64,000 nt of DNA from Zooshikella sp050749885 (GTDB lineage: Bacteria > Pseudomonadota > Gammaproteobacteria > Pseudomonadales > Zooshikellaceae): assembly GCF_050749885.1 (NCBI RefSeq), contig NZ_JBOIUB010000002.1, positions 434,001 to 498,000 of the forward strand. Direction: 5' to 3'. The notes beneath the pieces were generated by a model that ran no database searches, had not been told where the DNA came from, and saw nothing but the letters and a program-made list of their open reading frames with translations. Of this stretch, positions 28,653 through 38,703 are shown piece after piece; positions within the stretch are counted from its first letter, which is position 1; each line of letters starts with the position of its first letter. Position numbers and translations under genes: made by a program.

Positions 28653-29651
28653 GTGTGGGCATATGTTATTCGCCGACTGATATTGATGATTCCGACCCTG
28701 GTAATTATCAGTATTGTCGTGTTCACCATCATACAGCTACCGCCAGGTGACTACCTGGAAAGCTATATTGCTGAACTACAAAGTCAGGGTGAGTCTGTTG
28801 ATAAACAAAAAATTGCTTTTCTGCGTCAGCAGTATGGGCTTGATAAATCAATGCCCGAGCAATACTTCACTTGGATTACCGGCTTCTTCCAGGGAGATCT
28901 CGGTTACTCCTTTGAGTACAACATGCCCGTAACAGAAGTTGTGGGTGACCGAATGTACCTGACCATTCTAGTGTCAACCGTCACTATTATATTCACCTGG
29001 ATTATTGCCTTTCCTATCGGCTTATACTCAGCAACCCATCAATACAGCTGGGGTGACTATGGTCTGACCTTGATTGGGTTTATAGGCCTGGCAACACCTA
29101 ATTTCCTATTAGCGCTGGTATTACTTTATCTTGCAAATGTGTACTTCGGGACATCCATCGGCGGTTTAATGGATGCGAAGTTCATTAATCAGCCTTGGAG
29201 CTGGGATAAGTTTGTCTCTGTGTTAGAACACTTGTGGATTCCCGTTATCGTTATTGGTACCTCAGGCACCGCAGGGATGATTCGTCGTATTCGCGCTAAT
29301 TTACTTGATGAGTTAAATAAACCTTATGTGGTTACTGGACGAGCCAAGGGCCTGGGTGAAACCCGATTACTATTAAAATACCCATTCCGCGTATCATTAA
29401 ACTTTTTTATTGCCGATATCGGTAATATGTTACCCAGTATTATCTCTGGCGCCGAAGTCGTTGCCCTGGTTTTATCGCTACCGACCACCGGTCCTATGCT
29501 ATTAAGCGCTTTACAAAGCCAGGATATGTATTTAGCTGGCTCGTTTCTGATGTTCCTGGCAATGCTAACAGTGATTGGTGTGCTGATCTCTGACTTACTA
29601 TTAGCCGTGCTCGATCCTCGGATTCGCTTAGGGGAGGGGGCCACACGATGA
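28653..29651 (+). CDS. ABC transporter permease (YejB/DppB-like)
   Basis: 332 residues, GTG start with AAAGAGG upstream. It has six predicted membrane segments, the N-terminal RRLILMIPTLVIISIVVFTI and the EAA-like loop KPYVVTGRAKGLGETRLLLK. It forms half of the channel, with the next gene, whose ATG overlaps its stop by four bases. Confidence 0.93.
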   Translation: MWAYVIRRLILMIPTLVIISIVVFTIIQLPPGDYLESYIAELQSQGESVDKQKIAFLRQQYGLDKSMPEQYFTWITGFFQGDLGYSFEYNMPVTEVVGDRMYLTILVSTVTIIFTWIIAFPIGLYSATHQYSWGDYGLTLIGFIGLATPNFLLALVLLYLANVYFGTSIGGLMDAKFINQPWSWDKFVSVLEHLWIPVIVIGTSGTAGMIRRIRANLLDELNKPYVVTGRAKGLGETRLLLKYPFRVSLNFFIADIGNMLPSIISGAEVVALVLSLPTTGPMLLSALQSQDMYLAGSFLMFLAMLTVIGVLISDLLLAVLDPRIRLGEGATR

Positions 29652-30811
29652 ATCGTAACCCGGCAAATCCTCATTACATTTCTATTGAAACTTATGATCC
29701 CAATGCCCTGGAGCAGGTAGCCAAAGCCCAGGAAAAGTTTTTACTGGCTTCACAATGGCAGTTAATCTGGTGGAAATTTAAACAGCATAAGTTAGCGTAT
29801 TGGAGTGGTGTCTTTATCGTATTACTCTACGTTTCAATTTTAATTTGTGAGTTTTTAGCCCCCTACAATTTGCATTCGCGTAATACTGATCATATCTACT
29901 CCCCCCCCCAGCCTGTGCACTGGTTTCATGAAGGAGAGTTCATTGGTCCCTTTGTCTATCGCTGGTACAACACACTGGATATGGAAGTGTTACAGCGTGT
30001 ATACCATGAAGATAAAACCCAGGTTTATCCTCTGCGTTTTTTCTGCCGTAGTGATGAGTATGAGTTCTGGGGCTTATTTACCAGTAATGTCCACTTCGTC
30101 TGTCCTGCTCCAGGCAGTACCTTATTCATACTTGGTACTGATCGACTGGGGCGAGACATGCTTTCAAGGATCATTTATGGTGCTCGAATATCAACGACCA
30201 TAGGCCTAGTGGGCATTACAATCAGTATCGTATTAGGTATCTTCTTTGGTAGCTTGGCAGGCTACTATGGCGGTTGGATTGACAATGTGGTGCAGCGGGT
30301 TATCGAAATGATTCGCTCATTTCCAGAGTTACCACTCTGGATGTCACTGTCAGCTATTATCCCTGTGACCTGGAGTCCCATTTGGGTATTCTTTGGTATC
30401 ACAATTATTTTAGCGTTGATGGATTGGACGGGACTAGCCCGAGCGGTACGCTCAAAATTTTTATCTTTACGTGAAGAAGACTACACGATGGCCGCTCAAC
30501 TGATGGGTGCCAACACCAGCCGTATTATTCGTTGGCACTTATTACCTTCATTTTCCAGTCACTTAATCGCCTCAGCGACCTTATCCATCCCAGCGATGAT
30601 ATTAGGTGAAACTGCACTGTCATTTTTAGGATTGGGTTTACGTCCACCTATTACCAGTTGGGGAGTTCTGCTGAGTGAAGCCCAAAATATTAATGTTGTC
30701 GCCATTTATCCTTGGTTGTTGATTCCTGTTTTACCCGTCATTATTGTAATTCTAGCCTTTAACTTCTTTGGTGATGGCTTGCGTGACGCAGCAGACCCTT
30801 ACAAAAACTAG
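29648..30811 (+). CDS. ABC transporter permease (YejE/DppC-like)
   Basis: 387 residues. It has an N-terminal cytoplasmic region, then membrane segments and a long periplasmic insert (about 70-150) typical of YejE. The LGTDRLGRDMLSRIIYGARI block and the EAA loop (REEDYTMAAQLMGANTSRII) are clear. It completes the channel and ends the operon. Confidence 0.93.
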   Translation: MNRNPANPHYISIETYDPNALEQVAKAQEKFLLASQWQLIWWKFKQHKLAYWSGVFIVLLYVSILICEFLAPYNLHSRNTDHIYSPPQPVHWFHEGEFIGPFVYRWYNTLDMEVLQRVYHEDKTQVYPLRFFCRSDEYEFWGLFTSNVHFVCPAPGSTLFILGTDRLGRDMLSRIIYGARISTTIGLVGITISIVLGIFFGSLAGYYGGWIDNVVQRVIEMIRSFPELPLWMSLSAIIPVTWSPIWVFFGITIILALMDWTGLARAVRSKFLSLREEDYTMAAQLMGANTSRIIRWHLLPSFSSHLIASATLSIPAMILGETALSFLGLGLRPPITSWGVLLSEAQNINVVAIYPWLLIPVLPVIIVILAFNFFGDGLRDAADPYKN

Positions 30812-30874
30812 GTTGAAGTCCAGCATATCATTCTGAGTCGTTTACAATTCATCCACTTTTAAAGAAGAATAAGT

Positions 30875-31921
30875 ATGCTTAAAAAAAGTATTTTTTTAAC
30901 GCTATTATTAAGCTTTCATGCAGTAGCACTTAGCCAAATAGGTATTGAAAGTAAACAGTTTACAGATAACAACAGAAGCCGCACAATTTCAACTTACATT
31001 TTATATCCGACAAATGAAGCCAGTACCCCTAAAACCTATGCTCAAAATACAGCATTTTGGGGATTTGAAGCTATCGAAAACGCCCCCATTTCCTCCCAAA
31101 AACTACCTTTATATATCATGGTTCACGGCACTTCAGGAAACTGGCGCAACTTATCCTGGTTAGCCAGCAAGTTAGCCAAAGAAGGCGCTATTGTCGTTTC
31201 AGCCAATCATCCAGACTATACCAGTGGTAATGCAACACCTGACTCTGTGATTAAAATGTGGAACCAACCCAAGGATGTATCATTCATCATCGACAGTATG
31301 TTGAAAACAACAACCTATGGAAATTTTATTAATAAAGAAAAAATCGCAGTGATTGGCTATTCATTAGGTGGTTATACTGCATTAGCGCTAGCCGGTGCCC
31401 AACTGGATATGCATAAGTATGTTGATTTTTGTAGTCACCATCAGGATAAAGCGTGCAACTATTTCAAACCCACGTTTAACACATTTAATAAACAGTATTA
31501 CACACAAACTTCACAGCCATTAACAGACCAACGTATTAATGCAACAATCAGTATCGCACCAGGTTTTGTCGAGTCAATGACGAGTCACTCTCTGACCAAT
31601 ATCAAAGTACCGAGCTTAATCATTGGCGCAGAACAGGATAAAAACCTGCCTCCTTCAACACATTTTAAGCCCTACATCAGCGATTTTTCAGCAAATATTA
31701 TCTATCAGGAAATAGCTGACGCATCACATTTCAGCTTTATGCAACAATGCCGACCTAAAGCGCCAGCAATATTAGCAGAGGAGGGGGCAGCGTTTGTCTG
31801 TATGGATGGCAAGAAAAAATCACGAAAAGAAATACATAATGAACTGTACTTATTAATTTCAAATTTTATTCAAGAAAAACTTCAATTAAAAAAGCATGTA
31901 AACATTGCTAACCAAAACTAA
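30875..31921 (+). CDS. Secreted alpha/beta hydrolase
   Basis: 348 residues with a signal peptide (cleavage near HAVALSQ). It shows the oxyanion region LYIMVHGTSGNWRN, the nucleophile elbow AVIGYSLGGYTALALAG, a later acidic stretch (IIGAEQDKNLPP) and a terminal His in ADASHFSF. It resembles dienelactone hydrolase or platelet-activating-factor acetylhydrolase-like esterases. The substrate is not assignable. It is probably periplasmic or extracellular. Confidence 0.85.
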   Translation: MLKKSIFLTLLLSFHAVALSQIGIESKQFTDNNRSRTISTYILYPTNEASTPKTYAQNTAFWGFEAIENAPISSQKLPLYIMVHGTSGNWRNLSWLASKLAKEGAIVVSANHPDYTSGNATPDSVIKMWNQPKDVSFIIDSMLKTTTYGNFINKEKIAVIGYSLGGYTALALAGAQLDMHKYVDFCSHHQDKACNYFKPTFNTFNKQYYTQTSQPLTDQRINATISIAPGFVESMTSHSLTNIKVPSLIIGAEQDKNLPPSTHFKPYISDFSANIIYQEIADASHFSFMQQCRPKAPAILAEEGAAFVCMDGKKKSRKEIHNELYLLISNFIQEKLQLKKHVNIANQN

Positions 31922-31947
31922 ATTTTTTGTGAATAAGAGTCAATGGA

Positions 31948-33831
31948 ATGAATCTGGATACTGGCACCACCATTAGCCATCACTTGATTAAAGCTGGACT
32001 CATCAGTGAAAAACAGTTTCTACATGCAAAACGGGTAAAGAATAAGCTTGCAAAAAATAAAACACTACTTAATACCATGCTGTCCCTCGAGTACTTTACG
32101 GAAGAGCAGCTCAATAGTGTATTGCAAAAGATTAACCTCCAAGTGCGTATTGGAGATTTATTAGTTGAACTTGGTTATATTACAACTGAACAGTTAGAAA
32201 ATGCATTGCGTATTCAAAGAGACCCAAAGGTTCATAAGAAAATTGGTGAAATACTGATAGAACAACGCTATATAAAAGAGAAAAAACTCATTCAGATTCT
32301 TTCTTCTCAACTTGGTTTCCAATACTGTGAGCCAGACTTTAATAAAATTGATAAATCCCTTCTTAATGACATACAGCCCAACCTGTGTGACGAATATAAG
32401 TTTATACCGATAGAAACAAAAGAAGATACTGTATTTATCGCATGCTTAGACCCAAGCGACAAAATAATATTACAAGTAGCCACCAATAATTTTCACTGTA
32501 AGATAACACCCGTCATTTGTTGTCAAGATGCGTTAAAAGAAGCCATTAACAAATTCAAATATTACAAAAAGAAAAATACGGTTAATACGCTTTTATCTGA
32601 AGAACAACGAACCATTAATCAAGTAGAAGAAATTCTCTATTCAGCGATCCAACAAGATGCCAGTGATATCCATATTGAAAGCTTACAGGATAAAATTAGA
32701 GTCAGGTTTCGTCGAGACGGTGTCCTTTTTTTCTTTAAGTCTTATGATAAAAAAATTGGACCCAGCTTGATAGGACGGCTTAAAGTCCTTAGTCAAGCCG
32801 ATATTTCAGAACGTCGTCGCCATCAAGATGGTAAATTTGAATTTACTGATCCCTCGAGTGGCGCTGTTCTTGATATCCGTTGCTCATTTTACATTTCCAT
32901 ACATGGCGAAAAGATTTGTCTAAGGCTACTCAAGCGAAAAGCGCTTTTCTTAAATATCGATGAAACAACTATGGCTCCTGCCATTTTAGATAGATTCAAA
33001 CAGGATGCACTCAATATACCGACAGGTGTCGTGTTAATCACGGGGCCAACAGGCTCTGGTAAGACCACCACATTATACAGTTGTATTGATTATTTAAATA
33101 ATAATGAAGTGAGTATTATTACGGCTGAAGAACCCGTAGAGTACATCATAGACGGCATTACACAATGCTCACTCAATGCAAAAATTGGTGTAACCTTTGA
33201 AGAAACCCTCAGGCATATGGTTCGACAAGACCCTGATGTCATCGTATTGGGTGAAATCAGAGATAATCATTCAGCAGAAGCAGCCATTCAAGCCGCATTA
33301 ACTGGTCATAAAGTGCTTACGACCTTTCATACAGAAGATACCATTGGTGGCTTGTTAAGGCTTATGAACATGAATATTGAGTCTTTCCTTATCAGCTCAA
33401 CTGTTATTTCTGTTTTAGCACAACGATTATTGAGGCGGGTATGTTTAGATTGTGCTCAACCTTACCAACCAACGCTGCAAGAACTTCTACGATTCAACCT
33501 CCAGACCAACGATATTCAGAATGAAAACTTTCGTACAGGCAGTGGTTGTGAAAATTGCTCTTATACAGGTTATCAAGGTCGAATTGGCATTTATGAGTTA
33601 CTGGTACTCAATGAACGCGTAAAAGATGCCATCCTATCCAATAGACCCTCTTTCGAAATAAGACGCATAAGTATTGAAACTTCAGGACTCATTACCTTAC
33701 AGGAAGATGGTATTGACAAAGCGGCTCTCGGCTTGACTACACTCACAGAAGTTCAAAGGATGTTACCACGAGTAGAAAAGCCTCGTCCTTTGCAGGAAAT
33801 TAGACGGTTAGGACAAAATTACTTTTTATAA
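31948..33831 (+). CDS. GspE/PilB/MshE-type secretion or pilus ATPase
   Basis: 627 residues. The N-terminus has MshEN-like repeats (RIGDLLVELGYITTEQLENA and a second unit before it), a region that in MshE binds cyclic di-GMP. The AAA core has Walker A GPTGSGKT (366-373), the Asp box around 393-398, Walker B IVLGEIRD (432-439) and the Zn motif C499xxC502...C534xxC537. It assembles or drives a type II or type IV filament machine. No other pilus or secretion gene is nearby, so it is an orphan, followed by an HDOD protein. Confidence 0.9.
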   Translation: MNLDTGTTISHHLIKAGLISEKQFLHAKRVKNKLAKNKTLLNTMLSLEYFTEEQLNSVLQKINLQVRIGDLLVELGYITTEQLENALRIQRDPKVHKKIGEILIEQRYIKEKKLIQILSSQLGFQYCEPDFNKIDKSLLNDIQPNLCDEYKFIPIETKEDTVFIACLDPSDKIILQVATNNFHCKITPVICCQDALKEAINKFKYYKKKNTVNTLLSEEQRTINQVEEILYSAIQQDASDIHIESLQDKIRVRFRRDGVLFFFKSYDKKIGPSLIGRLKVLSQADISERRRHQDGKFEFTDPSSGAVLDIRCSFYISIHGEKICLRLLKRKALFLNIDETTMAPAILDRFKQDALNIPTGVVLITGPTGSGKTTTLYSCIDYLNNNEVSIITAEEPVEYIIDGITQCSLNAKIGVTFEETLRHMVRQDPDVIVLGEIRDNHSAEAAIQAALTGHKVLTTFHTEDTIGGLLRLMNMNIESFLISSTVISVLAQRLLRRVCLDCAQPYQPTLQELLRFNLQTNDIQNENFRTGSGCENCSYTGYQGRIGIYELLVLNERVKDAILSNRPSFEIRRISIETSGLITLQEDGIDKAALGLTTLTEVQRMLPRVEKPRPLQEIRRLGQNYFL

Positions 33832-33862
33832 ATTATTTTAATCATAAGGATATATTGTCAAA

Positions 33863-34699
33863 ATGGTGGGGTTCAATTCTATTCCTGAAGAAATAGAAAA
33901 AAGAGCTAGAGATCAAAATTTTAAATTACCGGTATTTAACCAAGTTGCCATCAAATTACAAAATGCTATCGCAACAAACTGTAGTATGGCACAGGTAGAA
34001 ACGCTAATTCTAAAAGATCCAGCACTTGCCAGTGAAGTTTTACGAGTAGCCAACTCTGCCATGTTTTCTGGTCTATCAAAACTCGAAAGCATACAACAAG
34101 CGCTAGTCCGATTAGGTACACGACAAGTATTGAACATTGTGATGGTGACATCGCAAAAGCAAATGTTTAAAGCGCAGCATCCCGTTTTAAATAAAATAAT
34201 GCTGAAATTATGGCAACATGCCTCTGCTTCAGCGGGAGGATGCCATTGGATCGCAATTAAGTCAGGTTATAAAAATATTAAAGATCAGGCTTTTCTAATA
34301 GGTTTACTGCACGACCTTGGTAGCTTAGTAATACTTAAAGTACTAGATGACATTTTACACGAAAATAAGTCTATTCAATTAACTGAATCTGTGATTATCG
34401 AGTTAATCAACACATTACATACAAAATATGGCTCACAAGTCATGGAATCTTGGGAGTTACCCTCTGCATTTTGTCAAGTAAGTCGAGACCATCACCAAGA
34501 TAATTTTGACACTAAAAATACTTTGCTCATTATCACTAGACTCGTTGATTATGCTTGTAGCAAAGCAGGTATTGGGCTTAACCCTCAACCCTCACTGACG
34601 CTTGGAGTACTTCCAGAAGTAAGTGCTTTGGCTATCAAGGATGTTCACTTAGCAGAACTTGAAATTCAATTAGAAGACTTTATTGAAGCATTTCGCTAG
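33863..34699 (+). CDS. HDOD-domain protein
   Basis: 278 residues, spanning the HDOD fold (PVFNQVAIKLQNAI, LKDPALASEVLRVANSAMFS, LVRLGTRQVLNIVMV, then LIGLLHDLG). HDOD proteins are non-catalytic HD relatives found in signalling, often with c-di-GMP or chemotaxis systems. It is 31 bases after the ATPase gene and probably co-transcribed, which hints at a regulatory link. Confidence 0.9.
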   Translation: MVGFNSIPEEIEKRARDQNFKLPVFNQVAIKLQNAIATNCSMAQVETLILKDPALASEVLRVANSAMFSGLSKLESIQQALVRLGTRQVLNIVMVTSQKQMFKAQHPVLNKIMLKLWQHASASAGGCHWIAIKSGYKNIKDQAFLIGLLHDLGSLVILKVLDDILHENKSIQLTESVIIELINTLHTKYGSQVMESWELPSAFCQVSRDHHQDNFDTKNTLLIITRLVDYACSKAGIGLNPQPSLTLGVLPEVSALAIKDVHLAELEIQLEDFIEAFR

Positions 34700-34923
34700 C
34701 TGGTAACACCCATTCCCTGACACTCTTTAATAACCGTTGTTGTGATACCCAAAACGAAGTGCGGATTCTTTTAAAGTGAAAGGTTCAACTACCACTATAA
34801 CGATTAAAAAAAACTATCAGTATCAAAAACTAAATCAACTGTTGTGTTTGCCAGGGGAACTCTATATTGAAAACTGAACAATTCATAAGGCACCCCATAT
34901 ACCAATACTGAGAGGAGCTAAAA

Positions 34924-37110
34924 ATGGGAAATGACAATAGCGCTGCGGGGAAATGCCCCGTTATGCATGGTGGAAAAACCTCGGTTGGGTCTTCAAACAT
35001 GGATTGGTGGCCTGAAGCGCTCAACCTGGATATTCTTCATCAACATGATACGAAAACCAACCCTCTGGGCGAAGACTTCAACTATGCGGAAGAATTCAAA
35101 AAGCTGGATTTAACGTCAGTAAAGCAAGACTTACATGCACTCATGACCGACAGCCAGGATTGGTGGCCTGCAGACTGGGGACATTATGGTGGTTTAATGA
35201 TCCGTATGGCCTGGCACGCTGCGGGTACTTACCGTATTGCCGATGGTCGAGGTGGTGGCGGCACGGGTAATCAACGTTTTGCCCCTATCAACAGTTGGCC
35301 GGATAACGTCAACTTGGACAAAGCCCGTCGTTTACTGTGGCCCATTAAAAAGAAATATGGCAACAAATTATCCTGGGCAGATCTAATTATTCTTGCCGGT
35401 ACCATGGCTTATGAGTCCATGGGGTTAAAAGTTTTTGGTTTTGCTGGTGGCCGTGCCGATATTTGGCACCCAGAGAAAGACATTGACTGGGGTTCAGAAA
35501 AAGAGTGGCTTGATAAAAACGCAGATCGTGCCGACAGTGACCAACGTAAATTACACGATGAAAACCCGTTAGCCGCCGTACAAATGGGATTAATTTATGT
35601 AAACCCAGAAGGCGTTGATGGGCAGCCTGACCCATTAAGAACCGCTCAGGATGTACGAACAACGTTTGCTCGAATGGCAATGGATGACGAAGAAACCGTT
35701 GCGCTCACAGCTGGTGGCCATACTGTAGGCAAGTGCCATGGTAATGGTAATGCAGAGCTAGTAGGTCCAGACCCTGAAGGGGCAGATATCAATGAGCAGG
35801 GATTAGGCTGGCACAATAAAAACGGTAAAGGTTTTGGTCGTGATACCGTCACCAGTGGCATTGAAGGCGCATGGACCACACATCCAACCCAGTGGGATAA
35901 TGGTTACTTCCACATGCTCTTTAACCACGAGTGGGAATCAAAGAAAAGCCCTGCAGGCGCCTGGCAATGGGAACCCATCAGCATTAAAGATGAGGACAAA
36001 CCCGTTGATGTTGAAGACCCCTCTATACGCTATAACCCCATCATGACTGATGCCGACATGGCAATGATTAAAGATCCCGTCTATAGAAAAATATCTGAAC
36101 GTTTTTATAAAGACCCAGAATACTTCTCTGAAGTATTTGCACGAGCATGGTTCAAACTGACTCATCGAGACCTTGGGCCTAAGAGTCGTTATCTTGGCCC
36201 CGATGTACCTAAAGAAGATCTTATTTGGCAAGACCCTATACCCAAGGTTGATTACACCTTAACTGATGCAGAAGTTGCAGACCTTAAAACAAAAATTCTG
36301 GCAAGCGGCTTAAGCATATCAGCACTTGTGGCAACAGCCTGGGACAGTGCACGAACTTTTCGTTGTTCAGACTACCGTGGTGGTGCCAATGGAGCACGTA
36401 TTCGTCTGGCCCCCTTAAAAGACTGGGAAGGTAACGAGCCTAAACGTTTACAAAAAGTACTGACTGCACTGGATGGCATTCAAGCTGGCTTGAGTAAAAA
36501 AGTCAGCATAGCCGATCTGATTATTCTAGGAGGCACCGCCGCGGTTGAAAAAGCGGCCAAAGATGCAGGTTTTAATATTACCATCCCCTTTGCTCCAGGT
36601 CGTGGCGATGCCACAGCAGAAATGACCGATGCGGAGTCATTTGCCATATTGGAACCTATTCACGATGGCTACCGTAATTGGCAAAAACATGACTATACGG
36701 TATCAGCAGAAAAACTATTACTTGATCGAACTCAGCTGATGGGCCTAACAGCACCAGAGATGACAGTGTTGATCGGTGGGATGCGAGTGCTGGGTACGAA
36801 TTATGGTGGTAGCAAGCACGGCGTATTTACTGATCGAGAAGGTGTTTTAAGTAACGACTTCTTCGTTAACTTAACCAATATGAACTATAGCTGGAAGCCT
36901 GCAGGCAAAAATCTGTATGAAGTGACCGATCGTAAAAGTGGTAAAGTCAAGTGGACGGCAACCAGAGTAGATTTAGTGTTTGGTTCAAACTCCATTCTCC
37001 GCTCCTATGCTGAAGTGTATGCGCAAGATGATGCACAAGAAAAATTTGTCCAAGACTTTGTAAAAGCCTGGACCAAAGTAATGAATGCAGATCGTTTTGA
37101 TCTGAAATAG
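34924..37110 (+). CDS. katG: Catalase-peroxidase
   Basis: 728 residues, the usual KatG length, with AGGAG upstream. Distal haem residues Arg94, Trp97, His98 (MIRMAWHAAG), proximal His266 (TAGGHTVGK) and the residues for the Met-Tyr-Trp adduct (Trp97, Tyr225, Met251) are all present. It also has the inactive C-terminal duplicate domain. It degrades hydrogen peroxide in the cytoplasm. No signal peptide. Confidence 0.97.
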   Translation: MGNDNSAAGKCPVMHGGKTSVGSSNMDWWPEALNLDILHQHDTKTNPLGEDFNYAEEFKKLDLTSVKQDLHALMTDSQDWWPADWGHYGGLMIRMAWHAAGTYRIADGRGGGGTGNQRFAPINSWPDNVNLDKARRLLWPIKKKYGNKLSWADLIILAGTMAYESMGLKVFGFAGGRADIWHPEKDIDWGSEKEWLDKNADRADSDQRKLHDENPLAAVQMGLIYVNPEGVDGQPDPLRTAQDVRTTFARMAMDDEETVALTAGGHTVGKCHGNGNAELVGPDPEGADINEQGLGWHNKNGKGFGRDTVTSGIEGAWTTHPTQWDNGYFHMLFNHEWESKKSPAGAWQWEPISIKDEDKPVDVEDPSIRYNPIMTDADMAMIKDPVYRKISERFYKDPEYFSEVFARAWFKLTHRDLGPKSRYLGPDVPKEDLIWQDPIPKVDYTLTDAEVADLKTKILASGLSISALVATAWDSARTFRCSDYRGGANGARIRLAPLKDWEGNEPKRLQKVLTALDGIQAGLSKKVSIADLIILGGTAAVEKAAKDAGFNITIPFAPGRGDATAEMTDAESFAILEPIHDGYRNWQKHDYTVSAEKLLLDRTQLMGLTAPEMTVLIGGMRVLGTNYGGSKHGVFTDREGVLSNDFFVNLTNMNYSWKPAGKNLYEVTDRKSGKVKWTATRVDLVFGSNSILRSYAEVYAQDDAQEKFVQDFVKAWTKVMNADRFDLK

Positions 37111-37126
37111 TGCGTCACGCGATAAC

Positions 37127-37235
37127 ACCATAACTGGTTGCCGCAAGGATGCGGCAACCAAGCCTCCAGGGAAGGATTCACAGCGTGTTCGAAGGGCATT
37201 ATGCAGACGTTGTACAAAAGGTGTGTTAGAAAATA
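37127..37235. repeat. Long palindromic intergenic repeat, copy B
   Basis: Contains the hairpin GTTGCCGCA (37137-37145) / TGCGGCAAC (37150-37158), then CAAGCCTCCAGGGAAGGATT and a tail with GTTGTACAA that matches copy C up to AAATAGC. It lies just after katG and could terminate it. Confidence 0.78.
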
Positions 37236-37261
37236 GCTGCTGTTCACTATGTCACATCATG

Positions 37262-37552
37262 TTACGTTGCCTCGGGTATCATCGCAGACAACGCTCTACT
37301 ACCTGGAATAGAATCAAGCGCTTTACTTGTGCAAACTTCTTTAGGTTTTATGAAGATTAACTTATCCTGCTCTTGGTTCGGCAAGTACTTTCTAATCATA
37401 TCAAATAGCTTGGTTTGGGACCCGGGTAACTGGATAAGCCACATAAATGGCATTATTTTTTCAGCACCTAATTGTTGTAAAACTTCTTCCATAGAACAGT
37501 AGTCATCTATTTCACCATCATGTAATTCATAAGCAATATAGTAGATGGACAT
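37262..37552 (-). CDS. Small protein, SinR/Cas2-like fold suspected
   Basis: 96 residues from the ATG at 37552, preceded by AAGGAGAG; an upstream in-frame start at 37576 has no ribosome site. Pattern: beta-strand start MSIYYIAYELHD, a helix with GAEKIMPFMWLIQLPGSQ, then KLIFIKPKEVC. This beta-alpha-beta layout resembles small ferredoxin-like SinR/Cas2-type proteins. There is no CRISPR array nearby, so no CRISPR role is implied. Function unknown. Confidence 0.55.
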   Translation of the reverse strand: MSIYYIAYELHDGEIDDYCSMEEVLQQLGAEKIMPFMWLIQLPGSQTKLFDMIRKYLPNQEQDKLIFIKPKEVCTSKALDSIPGSRALSAMIPEAT

Positions 37553-37762
37553 CTGATTACTCTCCTTGTGAAGCAAATATATACTTCAAGCATAGCCTAA
37601 AATTTCCTCTGAATATCTAGCCAATTAAAACATAGCGTGTATAACTTATTTTCTAACATAGCCAACCCGCGACGTCTTTATCCTCACTTTGCTTTACTTA
37701 ACAAGAAAATAAGCTCTATGATTAACCTTGACGATCAATGCTATAACATTAAAGCTTGATAT

Positions 37763-37800
37763 AGGGCATCTCTAAAAATACACTTTTTTAGAGATGCCCT
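37763..37800. repeat. Perfect 16-bp hairpin repeat, copy 2
   Basis: AGGGCATCTCTAAAAA, loop TACAC, TTTTTTAGAGATGCCCT. Compared with copy 1 at 6285 one pair has changed from C-G to T-A on both arms, keeping the stem intact. It lies 36 bases before the MscS-like gene. Confidence 0.85.
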
Positions 37801-37836
37801 AAATTTTTTGTTGATGACCATTGGCAAGGACTGAGA

Positions 37837-38703
37837 ATGGAATCTTCACCTTGGTTTTCTTCCCTATTTATTACACCAGAATTTCTCACCCAGGTGAGTC
37901 AATCAATTGTACGTTTTTTTACGGCTTTATTATTACTTATATTTGGCTGGTTTGTTGCTCGATTTTTAAAGGATGTTTGCAGTCGGCTCATTGATAATAC
38001 TAACCGACTATTACATCGCCTATCACGATCTGGAGCCGGTTATATCGAACAGCTTCAACCTGTGAGTAGTCGTTTTTTTCCCTTATTGGTGTATTGGATA
38101 ACCATTATTATTTTTATTGGGTTAGCCACTAACATTTTGGGTATTGCAATTTTTACCAAATGGATTGATGGTTTTTTAGTTTACCTACCCACATTACTGG
38201 CAGGAATTATCATTATTATTGGCGGGTTTATTTTTGGTGAAATGGCGAAAGACCTCGCCACCAGTGCAGCACTAGCTGCCAATCTCAGACACAGTGATAT
38301 ACTAGGGCGTATTGCCCAAATTATGCTGGCCGGTAGTGCAATTTTAATTGGCGCGAGCCAAGTAGGTATTGATGTTTCATTTATAGTCAATATAGCAACA
38401 GTCGCACTGGCCGCGATATTAGGTGCTTTTGCACTAGGTTTTGGCCTAGCAACCCCTAAACACGTCAGTAATTTTATTAGTGCCCGGTATGTGCATCGGC
38501 AGTATCAAACGGGTGAAGTCATTCAAATTGGACAACATGAAGGTAAGATTCTGGAAATTACTCCTCATGCCGTCATTCTCGAAACGATTGCAGGAGAATT
38601 ACATATTCCTGCAAAATTTTTTACAGAAGAGCCATGCTTAAAATGTAGTGTTACAGAACCAGACACGGAGAATGATAACGAGGATACGGTCAATGCAAAG
38701 TAA
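37837..38703 (+). CDS. MscS-like mechanosensitive channel protein
   Basis: 288 residues with AAGGA upstream. It has four to five hydrophobic helices, including the conserved TM-helix repeat (LTQVSQSIVRFFTALLLLIF) and a Gly/Ala-rich pore-like helix (IATVALAAILGAFALGFGLA), then a short beta domain (TGEVIQIGQHEGKILEITPH). It belongs to the small-conductance channel superfamily in the inner membrane. First gene of a cluster with MgtE and a second MscS. Confidence 0.82.
   Translation: MESSPWFSSLFITPEFLTQVSQSIVRFFTALLLLIFGWFVARFLKDVCSRLIDNTNRLLHRLSRSGAGYIEQLQPVSSRFFPLLVYWITIIIFIGLATNILGIAIFTKWIDGFLVYLPTLLAGIIIIIGGFIFGEMAKDLATSAALAANLRHSDILGRIAQIMLAGSAILIGASQVGIDVSFIVNIATVALAAILGAFALGFGLATPKHVSNFISARYVHRQYQTGEVIQIGQHEGKILEITPHAVILETIAGELHIPAKFFTEEPCLKCSVTEPDTENDNEDTVNAK

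Noticed and set aside
37262..37552. Cas2 gene
   Set aside because: The small beta-alpha-beta pattern is only suggestive and there are no CRISPR repeats or other cas genes.
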